NCBI GenBank assembly: GCA_905201565.1
Contig: CAJKOS010000033.1
Span: forward strand, 1-13,791
Length of the DNA stretch: 13,791 nucleotides
DNA from: an uncultured Erysipelotrichaceae bacterium
GTDB taxonomy: Bacteria > Bacillota_I > Bacilli_A > Erysipelotrichales > Erysipelotrichaceae
Reading direction: 5' to 3'
Shown here: positions 6,267-13,290 of the stretch, one piece after another
How positions within the stretch are numbered: the first letter of the stretch is position 1
How the letters are laid out: each line of letters starts with the position of its first letter
Program-made: the position numbers and the translations under genes
The notes under the pieces: model-generated
What the model was told of the DNA's origin: nothing
What the model saw: only the letters and a program-made list of their open reading frames with translations
The model's database searches: none

Positions 6267-6828
6267 ATTCTGCATAGATTTCGAGACTGTACTTATGGTG
6301 GATCAGAATCAGGTTGACATCCTTTCCTGTTTCAAAGATGCCATCTTTGTTTCTTTCCACCCGTTTTCCCGTGATGTAATCATCCTTCAACTGTTCCGCA
6401 AGCACATAAACGTATTTGCACTTGAAAAGATCATACACCTTGAGAACATCCTGTTCTATTCGCAGACGATATGGATCCAGTCCAGACATCGCCCTGAGAT
6501 AGTTCCTCTCTTCACTCACAGGATGACTGCTTTCAAACACCTCCTGCAAAGCACGGATGTCCTCATCCAGATCCACAGGATTCACCACCTTGCAATGACA
6601 GTTATCCACATCATGTACCGTAAAGTACTGGCACTGTTCCAGCTTTCTGAATCCCTCTTTTTCCTTCACCGCTACCAATGCAAAAATCAATTCGCCGAAT
6701 TTTTCGACGTATACGTAGAACAACCCCGACTCAGACGAAGCTCCGGTCACCTTTCTGACAAGCGGTGTTTTGATCAGAAGAAACCGGTGAGCTGCCCCAC
6801 GCATCAGACAATCTTCGTCAATGATCAT
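6265..6828 (-). CDS. Unknown protein, 187 residues
   Basis: I do not recognise this protein. It is soluble, with no signal peptide or membrane segment, alternating beta-like hydrophobic stretches (FYVYVEKFGELIFALVAV, 37-54; YVYVLAEQL, about 139-147; DVNLILIHHKYSLEIYAE at the end) and a helical middle (DEDIRALQEVFESSHPVSEE). The pattern suggests a small alpha/beta fold, but I assign no function. A TTGTAT-N17-GATAAT promoter lies upstream and an AGGAG box sits only two to three bases before the ATG, so the start is not certain; an AGGGG run lies farther back. It is downstream of and in the same direction as the patatin-like gene, 67 nt away, and no strong terminator separates them, so both promoters may feed it. 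Confidence 0.75.
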   Translation of the reverse strand: MIIDEDCLMRGAAHRFLLIKTPLVRKVTGASSESGLFYVYVEKFGELIFALVAVKEKEGFRKLEQCQYFTVHDVDNCHCKVVNPVDLDEDIRALQEVFESSHPVSEERNYLRAMSGLDPYRLRIEQDVLKVYDLFKCKYVYVLAEQLKDDYITGKRVERNKDGIFETGKDVNLILIHHKYSLEIYAE

Positions 6829-6850
6829 ATCTCCTATCCCCTATGCAAAT

Positions 6851-6879
6851 ATTATCACACAACTATGTAAGAAATACAA
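6851..6879 (-). promoter_or_regulatory. Promoter TTGTAT-N17-TG(T)GATAAT for the 187-residue protein
   Basis: On the minus strand the -35 TTGTAT (6874-6879) and -10 GATAAT (6851-6856) are 17 nt apart, with a TG extended -10 dinucleotide. The expected start is near 6844, leaving a leader of about 16 nt. A weak 6-bp hairpin (6870-6875 with 6882-6887) overlaps the -35 and lacks a U-tract. Confidence 0.65.
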
Positions 6880-6895
6880 TCATTTCTGAAACCGA

Positions 6896-7747
6896 TTACA
6901 TTGATTTAAGAAATTTCTTCAAATCCGCAAGCTGTGCCTCCATTGTCATCCTGCCAATCCGGTATACCTGTTCCATCTTTTCAGGATCATGTTCAACCTT
7001 GCCAATCCCAAGCGGATGGGCAGGCTGGATGACAAACACCTCACCTTTCTTCTGCATTTCCCGTATCTTTTCTGTTGTCCTGTTGTACATCTCATGGCGC
7101 ACAAGCAGTTTCTCATAAACAGCAGGATACTTCTTCAACAACAACTTCATGCCATGTTTCATTGGTAGTGGTTCCTTTACATAATCTGCAGGACGGGTCA
7201 GTACAACCACATTTCTGTCATAGCCGATAGATGTAAACCAGTCCAGTGGAATGGAATCCGAAATACCACCATCGAGAAGCTTCTTTCCACCAATTTCCAC
7301 AGCCCTTGAAACTACCGGCATCGAAGCAGATGCACGAATCCATTCCAGGTTCCCTTCATTCCCTGTATCAATGCGATGATAGACAGGTTCACCCGTTTCT
7401 GCATCCGTACAGACAACATAGAACTCCATCGGATTGTTTTCATATGTCTCTTCATCAAACACATCAAGTTTTTCCGGAATCTCATGGTAACAGAAGTCTG
7501 CCCCATAAAGATCACCTGTCGTCAGTAAAGAATACAGACTGCAATATCTCTTATCTTTCGCAAAGCGCTTGTTGTACCGCAGGGTTCTTCCAATCTGCTT
7601 TGACTTGTAATTACAGCCAAAGCAGGCACCTGCCGAAACACCAACTGCACCATCAAATTCTATATTGTGCTCCAGCATCACATCGAGAACACCAGCTGTA
7701 AACAATCCGCGCATTGCGCCACCTTCCAGCACAAGACCTTTTTTCAT
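6896..7747 (-). CDS. Patatin-like phospholipase family protein (RssA/YchK-type)
   Basis: The protein (283 residues from the preferred ATG) is a bacterial patatin-like serine hydrolase. It has the glycine-rich oxyanion-hole motif LEGGAMRG, the nucleophile elbow GVSAG and the DGGIS motif carrying the dyad aspartate. Numbered from a GTG one codon earlier (7748-7750) these are residues 8-15, S39 and D160. The Ser/Asp dyad is therefore complete and the enzyme is expected to hydrolyse a lipid acyl ester; the substrate is unknown. There is no signal peptide and no obvious membrane segment. GAGGTG lies five bases before the ATG at 7747 but overlaps the GTG spacing, so ATG is preferred. It starts about nine bases after the stop of the upstream unknown gene, so the two are co-transcribed. 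Confidence 0.92.
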   Translation of the reverse strand: MKKGLVLEGGAMRGLFTAGVLDVMLEHNIEFDGAVGVSAGACFGCNYKSKQIGRTLRYNKRFAKDKRYCSLYSLLTTGDLYGADFCYHEIPEKLDVFDEETYENNPMEFYVVCTDAETGEPVYHRIDTGNEGNLEWIRASASMPVVSRAVEIGGKKLLDGGISDSIPLDWFTSIGYDRNVVVLTRPADYVKEPLPMKHGMKLLLKKYPAVYEKLLVRHEMYNRTTEKIREMQKKGEVFVIQPAHPLGIGKVEHDPEKMEQVYRIGRMTMEAQLADLKKFLKSM

Positions 7748-7756
7748 CACTTCACC

Positions 7757-8212
7757 TCACAAACTCAGAAATCTGTCCCACATCTCCGTGTCCTTTGTTC
7801 CATCAATCTCAAGACGCCATGTATGATCCTCTACCCGAAGACTCATCACATAGACAAAGGCACCATCTTTCTCCTGTTTCTCAAAACCATCCAGGAAACA
7901 ATCCGTAAACAAATCCAGATCATGCTGGACATCCTCATCCTTCACCTGTCTGTCCTCTACCGTTTTGACTGGTCTTAGATCCGCATCAAATAACTGATAG
8001 CCCTCTTCATATAAACGCCATGTACTGCCGGCAATTCTCACCACAAGATCATTTGTGCGCTTGGAAACAATATCCCTGTTACAGCTGTTGGTACCAAGAA
8101 TCTTTATATTTGCAAGCATCACATCCACATGGTCATTTCTCTTTTCCACACCCTGCAGAACACCTTCCACAAAGTCAAAATTGTGCATCTCATTTTCTGT
8201 TGTAAAACGCAT
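7757..8212 (-). CDS. Unknown protein, 151 residues, upstream of the patatin-like gene
   Basis: I do not recognise this protein. It is acidic and soluble. Two tryptophan-containing segments are similar to each other: VVRIAGSTWRLYEEG (about 57-71) and SLRVEDHTWRLEIDG (about 124-138). They may mark a duplicated beta unit. The start is clear: AAAGGAG lies six bases before the ATG, and a consensus TATAAT box (8241-8246) lies just upstream. It heads a transcript that continues into the patatin-like hydrolase with a gap of only a few bases. The pairing suggests a shared task, but nothing in the sequence says which. Confidence 0.75.
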   Translation of the reverse strand: MRFTTENEMHNFDFVEGVLQGVEKRNDHVDVMLANIKILGTNSCNRDIVSKRTNDLVVRIAGSTWRLYEEGYQLFDADLRPVKTVEDRQVKDEDVQHDLDLFTDCFLDGFEKQEKDGAFVYVMSLRVEDHTWRLEIDGTKDTEMWDRFLSL

Positions 8213-8240
8213 AGGCGGCTCCTTTCACAAACTGAAGGAT

Positions 8241-8270
8241 ATTATAACTCCAAAACAAAAAAAGTGTCCC
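8241..8270 (-). promoter_or_regulatory. Promoter overlapping the lctP terminator
   Basis: Perfect TATAAT (8241-8246) on the minus strand is preceded at 18 nt by GGGACA (8265-8270), four of six matching TTGACA. That -35 candidate lies inside the terminator hairpin of the preceding permease gene. The -10 is convincing, the -35 less so. Confidence 0.5.
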
Positions 8271-8280
8271 GCGGGACACT
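8257..8280 (-). terminator. Intrinsic terminator of the lactate permease gene
   Basis: An 18-base perfect palindrome (8263-8280, AGTGTCCC-GC-GGGACACT) is followed on the minus strand by seven T (plus-strand A-run 8257-8263) and then GTTTT. It sits three bases after the permease stop. Confidence 0.95.
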
Positions 8281-8283
8281 GAA

Positions 8284-9783
8284 TCAGGCAAACACAAAAC
8301 AGATGATACCACCGATGATGATATAGACGATGGCATACGGAATCGTCTTGTTCAATACCGTACTTTCTTTACCAGATAGACCTGATGCTGCACAGCCGAT
8401 GGCAATACCCTGAGGAGAAATCATCTTGCCAATACCACCACCCATGAGGTTGGCAGCCGTCAGCCAGAGCTCATCCATACCGATTGCCTGAGCGGTATGC
8501 TGCTGCAGGGAACCAAAGAGCACAGAAGTTGAAGTACCACTGCCTGTCACAAAGCCACCAATCATACCGATAAGTGGAGAAATCAAAGGATAAAGCTGAC
8601 CAGTCACCGCCACAAGCAATGCCGCAATTGCGGAAATCATACCGCTGTATCCCATGATCTTGGCAGTCGCAAGAACAGAACAGATCGTAAAGATCGTCTT
8701 AATGTTGGCAATGATCGTCTTCACAAGAACCCCAAGGATTTCCGTAAACACAGCACCCTGAATCAAACCACCGATGATGCCGGCAATGATGATCTTGACA
8801 CCCGGGCAGTCGAGCCATGCAAAGGAAAGAGACCCAGGATCATTCCCCGTATATACCGTAATGGTTGAAGAAATGGAAGCGAGTGGATCATGGATAAATG
8901 GCACAAGGGAAGAAGTCGCAAGCAGGATGACAAAGATCAGGATGAATGGACTCCATGCCCGCAACGCCTCAGATACCGTAATATCGAGATTGAAGGAACC
9001 ACCCTTCTTCTTTTCCATGGCAATAGCCACCGCTACCGTCACACCCATGCAGACAACAGAACCAAGAATATTTGGCAGCTCTGGTCCAACAAACATCGCA
9101 GTCACAAACTGTGGAAGGATGAAGGAAAGCGAAGCTACAAGGCAGAATGCCCACATTCTCTTCAACACCTTCAAAGAACCTTCCATGATGCATACCATGA
9201 CAAATGGCGCAATAAACGTCAAAGCAAACTGGATCAAAGCAATGTCGCCAGACATCGCAGTCGCATTCAATCCTGTAACAGAAGCCTGGGTGGAAGTAGG
9301 TACACCAACAGAACCAAAGGCTGTCGGGGTGGAATTGACAACAAGGCAGGCAACAACGGTTTTAATCGGATCATAGCCCATCGCCACAAGAATACCTGCC
9401 GGAATGGCAACCGCTGTACCAAAACCAGCCATACCTTCCATGAAGTTGCCAAATCCCCAGCCGATGATAATCAATATGATCAGCTTGTCACTGGAAACTC
9501 CAGATAACATCTTCTTGATCGTTTCCATCGCCCTTGTCTTGAGTGTCAGCTGATACACAAACAATGCTGAAACGATGACCATGCATATTGGCCACAAAGC
9601 ATTGAGCACACCTTCAAGCGCTGCCGTTAGTGCATTAACCATACCCATATGGAAGTACCCAATTCCGATCACAGCAAAAATCAACGCAGCTATCCCGCAG
9701 GCAATCCAGCCCGGCATTTTGAGTCCGCACAAGGCAATAATCAGCCAGAGAATCGGGAGTATCGAAAGAACAAATGAAAGCAT
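8284..9783 (-). CDS. lctP: L-lactate permease, LctP family
   Basis: The 499-residue polytopic membrane protein has about twelve or more hydrophobic segments and matches the LctP/LldP lactate (and glycolate) permeases. Landmarks are the N-terminal LPILWLIIALCGLKMPGW, GWGFGNFMEGMAGFGTAVAIPAGIL (about 107-132), VACLVVNSTPTAFGSVGVP (about 143-161), GMIGGFVTGSGTSTSVLFGSLQQ (about 410-432) and LMGGGIGKMISPQGIAIG (about 446-463); the last two are the most conserved parts of the family. It would carry lactate with protons across the cytoplasmic membrane, for uptake or export in a fermenter. No lactate dehydrogenase or lactate-utilisation gene is nearby. GGAGGGG precedes the ATG. It follows the rRNA methyltransferase gene by 55 nt with no terminator between, so read-through from that gene is likely; TAAAAT at 9813-9818 may add a weak promoter. 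Confidence 0.95.
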   Translation of the reverse strand: MLSFVLSILPILWLIIALCGLKMPGWIACGIAALIFAVIGIGYFHMGMVNALTAALEGVLNALWPICMVIVSALFVYQLTLKTRAMETIKKMLSGVSSDKLIILIIIGWGFGNFMEGMAGFGTAVAIPAGILVAMGYDPIKTVVACLVVNSTPTAFGSVGVPTSTQASVTGLNATAMSGDIALIQFALTFIAPFVMVCIMEGSLKVLKRMWAFCLVASLSFILPQFVTAMFVGPELPNILGSVVCMGVTVAVAIAMEKKKGGSFNLDITVSEALRAWSPFILIFVILLATSSLVPFIHDPLASISSTITVYTGNDPGSLSFAWLDCPGVKIIIAGIIGGLIQGAVFTEILGVLVKTIIANIKTIFTICSVLATAKIMGYSGMISAIAALLVAVTGQLYPLISPLIGMIGGFVTGSGTSTSVLFGSLQQHTAQAIGMDELWLTAANLMGGGIGKMISPQGIAIGCAASGLSGKESTVLNKTIPYAIVYIIIGGIICFVFA

Positions 9784-9838
9784 ATATATCCCCTCCGTTG
9801 TAATATACCGTTATTTTACAGGAAAAATCGCATATTGA

Positions 9839-11041
9839 TCAGCGTTTTTCCAACACCTGAAACATGAAAAACTTCAAATAGGATGTTTCTTCCATCGGCC
9901 ATAACACCGGATGGTCACCATTCTGCTGTGTGACAGAAATCTGCTTCAATATCACACCGGCAGAAACCGCTGCCTCCCGCAGCATCTTTTCAAACAAAGC
10001 TGTATCCATGTACCTGCTGCAGGAACAAGTCGCAAGATACCCGCCCTTACGAAGTACATGCATTGCCTTTTCATTGATCGAAAGATAACCATGGTAGGCA
10101 TGATCAATGGTTCTTCTGCTCTTGGTAAATGCTGGTGGGTCAAGAATGATGAAATCAAAATCACCAACAGACAATGTATCAAGATAATCAAATACATCTG
10201 CCTGCACAAAGGAAACGTTCTTTAATCCATTCAGTTTTGCATTAGCCTTACCTTCTTCAAGCGCAACAGAAGAAACATCCACTGCCGTGACAGCAGTTGC
10301 CCCGCCAAGTGCCGCATTCAATGCAAAACCACCGGTATGGGTGAAGCAATCCAGCACCCGCATGCCATACGAAAGGTGTCTGACAAGCAGACGGTTGTTC
10401 TTCTGGTCGAGGAAATAACCCGTCTTCTGTCCATTTTCAATATCCACATGCAGTTTCAAACCATTCTCAGAAATAATCTGATCAAAGGAAAACGCTCCAT
10501 TTCCATACCTTCCCTTATAAACCTCAAGCCCTTCCTTAAGCCGTGCTTTGACATCAAATCGCTCATAGATACCATGAATCACTTCCCCATCTTCCGCAAG
10601 AACCTGTTTTAATATTCCATACAGCATATCTTTGCGCACTTCCATGCCCTTACATATCATCTGTACCGATAAAACATCGTTATACCTGTCTACCACAAGA
10701 CCCGGAAGACCATCCGCATCCCCATAGATAATCCGGCAATTGGATAGATTCTCTCTTTCCACAGCACACCTGTAGCGCCATGCCTCACGAATTCTTCTTT
10801 CAAAAAATGAACGATCGATTTCTTCATCCTGGTGTGTAGAAAGAATTCTCACCACAACATGAGAAACAGTTGAAAGAAAACCTGTTGCGACATACTTTCC
10901 GCTTTCACTCATAATATCCGCAATACAACCATCTTCTGCTTCTTTGCCAATTGAAACAAGATTGTTTCTATACATCCACAATTGTCCTTTTTCAAGGAAA
11001 GACAATCCCTTTTCATCCACAATGACTGTACATCTATTCAT
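9839..11041 (-). CDS. rlmI: 23S rRNA (cytosine-C5) methyltransferase, RlmI/YccW type
   Basis: The 400-residue cytoplasmic protein is a class I SAM-dependent RNA methyltransferase of the RlmI family, which makes m5C1962 in E. coli 23S rRNA. An N-terminal PUA domain (LEKGQLWMYRNNL, 16-28) precedes the central domain (YGDADGLPGLVVDRY, 106-120). Catalytic-domain motifs are NGQKTGYFLDQ (203-213), SAM motif I DCFTHTGGFALNAA (231-244), AVDVSSVAL (253-261), motif IV DPPAFTK (301-307) and CSCSR (339-343) with the likely catalytic cysteine. Length and order match the family. The start has a GGAAGGA box and its own promoter (TTGAGC-N17-TATTAT). Exact target base is inferred from the family. It is followed closely by lctP. 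Confidence 0.92.
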   Translation of the reverse strand: MNRCTVIVDEKGLSFLEKGQLWMYRNNLVSIGKEAEDGCIADIMSESGKYVATGFLSTVSHVVVRILSTHQDEEIDRSFFERRIREAWRYRCAVERENLSNCRIIYGDADGLPGLVVDRYNDVLSVQMICKGMEVRKDMLYGILKQVLAEDGEVIHGIYERFDVKARLKEGLEVYKGRYGNGAFSFDQIISENGLKLHVDIENGQKTGYFLDQKNNRLLVRHLSYGMRVLDCFTHTGGFALNAALGGATAVTAVDVSSVALEEGKANAKLNGLKNVSFVQADVFDYLDTLSVGDFDFIILDPPAFTKSRRTIDHAYHGYLSINEKAMHVLRKGGYLATCSCSRYMDTALFEKMLREAAVSAGVILKQISVTQQNGDHPVLWPMEETSYLKFFMFQVLEKR

Positions 11042-11063
11042 ATTTCATTTCCTTCCGACGACC

Positions 11064-11092
11064 ATAATACCGTCACCTGGCTTTCTGCTCAA
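11064..11092 (-). promoter_or_regulatory. Promoter TTGAGC-N17-TATTAT for rlmI
   Basis: On the minus strand -35 TTGAGC (11087-11092) and -10 TATTAT (11064-11069) are 17 nt apart, with the expected start about 15 nt before the ATG. The -35 touches the end of the U-tract of the preceding terminator. Confidence 0.7.
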
Positions 11093-11116
11093 TAAAAAAA
11101 GATCCCGCAGGATCTT
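11091..11116 (-). terminator. Intrinsic terminator of the MFS permease gene
   Basis: A 7-bp stem (AAGATCC 11099-11105 with GGATCTT 11110-11116) closes a CGCA loop and is followed on the minus strand by a T-rich run (plus-strand AATAAAAAAA, 11091-11100). The hairpin begins two bases after the permease stop codon. Confidence 0.88.
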
Positions 11117-11117
11117 A

Positions 11118-12368
11118 TCAGGCAACTTTGTCCGCATTTTCCTTTGCAGCTTTGCGGAACAGGAATATACCGATAACAAACATAAGTGAAATAGCACCTA
11201 CACCAAGCTGCGCACTGTTTGTAAGCTGTGAAACAACAGAAACAATGGTTGTACCGAGGAAGGCAGCCCCCTTACCGCAAATATCATAGAGACCAAAGTA
11301 CTCGCCGCTTTCTTCCGCAGGAATAATCCTTGTGAAGTAAGCACGGGACAATGCCTGTATACCACCCTGGAACATACCAACGCATACTGCCAGAACCCAG
11401 AACTGCCATTCCTGTGCAAGGGTAATCGCAAACAATGCAATACCAAGATATGCCACAATACATACCGTAATCAGGGAACTTGTCTTGAACTTTGTTGCAA
11501 TCTTGCCAAAAAGAATCGCAAACGGGAAGGCAACAACCTGTGTAACAAGCAGGGCAAGCAGTAATGCTGTGCTGTCTAGACCAATGGCAGATCCATAAGC
11601 AGTTGCCATGTCAATGATGGTATAGACACCATCAATGTAGAAGAAGAAAGCCAGCAGGAACAGGAATACACCCTTCTGGTCTTTGATATGGCTCAACGTC
11701 TTTCCAATTCTTCTGAAGCTGTCCGTCAAAGCAACTCTGCTTTCTTTCTCAACAAAGTTCTTCTGCTTATAGCTTTTCAAAAGAGGAACAGAGAACAACA
11801 CCCACCACACTGCTGTGATCACAAAGGCGAGCATCATGGCTGTACCCATGGAAACACCGAAGTTTTCACCAAACAGCACAAGTACAAGAGAAAGTATGAA
11901 CGGAATGCAGGACCCGATATAACCCCATGCATAACCCTGTGAGCTGACATCGCTCAGCCTTTCTTCTGTCGTGACATCATTGAGCATGGAGTCATAGATG
12001 ACAAGTGATACGCTGTATGCACTCTTGCCAATGATGTAAATAATCAGGAATAATACCCACTGCTTTGCAAAACCAAGGGAAACGCAGAGCAATGCACCGA
12101 TGATGACAAATGCTGCAAAGATCGGTTTACGGTAACCTTTGTTATCTGTAGCAGTACCGACAATCGGTCCCATGATGGCAACAAGTGCCGTAGAAATAGA
12201 AGCTGCATAACCCCACCATGCAAGATAGTCTACTTCAGAAACACCCCCTGCTTCCGCAAGGGAATTGAAGTAGAGAGGCATGATGGTAGAAACGAGCAAT
12301 GTGAATGCTGAGTTACCAACATCGTAGAGAATCCAGTTTCTCTCAAGCTTTGTCAATCTGTTTTTCAT
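11118..12368 (-). CDS. MFS permease, UMF1 / Atg22-like family
   Basis: The 416-residue protein has about twelve membrane segments. The N-terminal NWILYDVGNSAFTLLVSTIMP (11-31) and GPIVGTATDNKGYRKP (about 67-82) are typical of the UMF1/Atg22-like branch of the major facilitator superfamily, as are FYIDGVYTIIDMATAYG (about 249-265), GMFQGGIQALSRAYFTRIIPAEESGEYFGLYDICGKGA (about 341-378) and the central charged loop near 195-235. Yeast Atg22 exports amino acids from the vacuole; substrates of the bacterial members are mostly unknown, so none is assigned. A GGGGTG box precedes the ATG by a few bases. It has its own terminator and looks monocistronic; a clear promoter was not found, though TATGAT occurs upstream. 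Confidence 0.9.
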   Translation of the reverse strand: MKNRLTKLERNWILYDVGNSAFTLLVSTIMPLYFNSLAEAGGVSEVDYLAWWGYAASISTALVAIMGPIVGTATDNKGYRKPIFAAFVIIGALLCVSLGFAKQWVLFLIIYIIGKSAYSVSLVIYDSMLNDVTTEERLSDVSSQGYAWGYIGSCIPFILSLVLVLFGENFGVSMGTAMMLAFVITAVWWVLFSVPLLKSYKQKNFVEKESRVALTDSFRRIGKTLSHIKDQKGVFLFLLAFFFYIDGVYTIIDMATAYGSAIGLDSTALLLALLVTQVVAFPFAILFGKIATKFKTSSLITVCIVAYLGIALFAITLAQEWQFWVLAVCVGMFQGGIQALSRAYFTRIIPAEESGEYFGLYDICGKGAAFLGTTIVSVVSQLTNSAQLGVGAISLMFVIGIFLFRKAAKENADKVA

Positions 12369-12477
12369 TCTTTCACCCCGCCCTATTCTGATAGAAAACT
12401 CCCCTGTTATCTATCATATCTTTGTTACATCAATTTAAGGTTTTTGTAAAGAAGATCATATTTCATTCAGGCAGAAA
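12369..12477 (-). other. AT-rich intergenic region upstream of the MFS gene
   Basis: These 109 bases hold the MFS leader and ribosome-binding site. -35-like hexamers TTTACA and TTGATG and a -10-like TATGAT occur but not at a good mutual spacing. No terminator for the unknown gene ending at 12478 is seen, so transcription may run through. Confidence 0.4.
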
Positions 12478-13290
12478 TCAGAAAAACTCCTCAACAAAAA
12501 AATCTTCATCATCCAGATTTGATGCAACCTGATCCAGGTATTCATCCATAGAATCTGTTATAACCACATCCCACTTCCCATCCTGCTTAATTTTATCTGC
12601 CAGTTTATAAGATGGTATATCGGTATCAAACACCTTATTAAATAATTCTGTCATTTCACTAATCGACTTTCTTCCATACTGCTCTGCCAGCCATGCACAT
12701 ACACTGGAAAGTTTCAGGGAATTCGTCTGAGACAATATTTTGTTACCCTTTATGCGCAAAGAATAAACATGAGGCTGCTGGTGAAGTATCCCCGTCAACA
12801 ACCACCGGTCACCCTGTAATTTATCAATCAATGGTTCATCCTTCACCTTTTCCCAGATACTGTTTCCATTGAAGTATGTGTCATCAATCTTTGTGATCAG
12901 TGATTGTATTGAAACTACATCTTCAACAGTAAGACCATAAACTTCTAACAGTTTCCTTCTTGATAAATAGACTTTTGGTGCAATTTCAATATATTCAAGA
13001 CTCAAACGTTTTTTATCTAAATTAGAAGAAAATAGATTCAATACAACCAAGCGCTTATCTAAATTGCGCAAATCCAGAATATCTTTCGAGAATACTTCTT
13101 TTTCTAGGAACTCTGTAGCGCTTTGATACGCAGAATCAAAAGCATAGCTGAGATTGAGCGTATATCCAACTTTTTGCACAGCAACTCTGTTCAATGCATC
13201 GTCTGATGAATGAACACATACTTCTTTGAACAGCTTTTCCAGTTCATCAATGAACCAGATTGATTTTTCCGGCCCGACCAAACCGCTCAA
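12478..13290 (-). pseudogene. AT-rich gene of unknown function, 5' end missing
   Basis: The open frame encodes 270 residues, but about the first 12 codons (13256-13290) are read from the uxuA-like sequence in another frame, so the native part probably begins near FIDELEKLFKE (residue 13 on). No Shine-Dalgarno supports the ATG at 13290. I do not recognise the protein. It is soluble and helical, with WLLTGILHQQPHVYSLRIKG in the middle, a segment GRKSISEMTELFNKVFDTDIPSYKLADKIKQDGKW that could be a winged helix or HTH-like unit near the C-terminus, and a very acidic tail (DDEDFFVEEFF). Base composition differs from its neighbours: 15 G+C in the 60 bases from 12961 and 19 in those from 13021, against about 30-34 per 60 in sampled lines of psuG and lctP. 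This suggests a foreign or mobile origin. Confidence 0.6.
13245..13258. other. Breakpoint joining two unrelated truncated genes
   Basis: Left of this point the sequence is AT-rich and codes for the unknown protein; right of it the sequence is GC-rich and codes for UxuA in a different frame. UxuA similarity holds exactly through VH and then stops at a TGA, and the other frame loses its upstream part at the same place. The shared bases GGTTCATT could be a microhomology. Confidence 0.75.
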
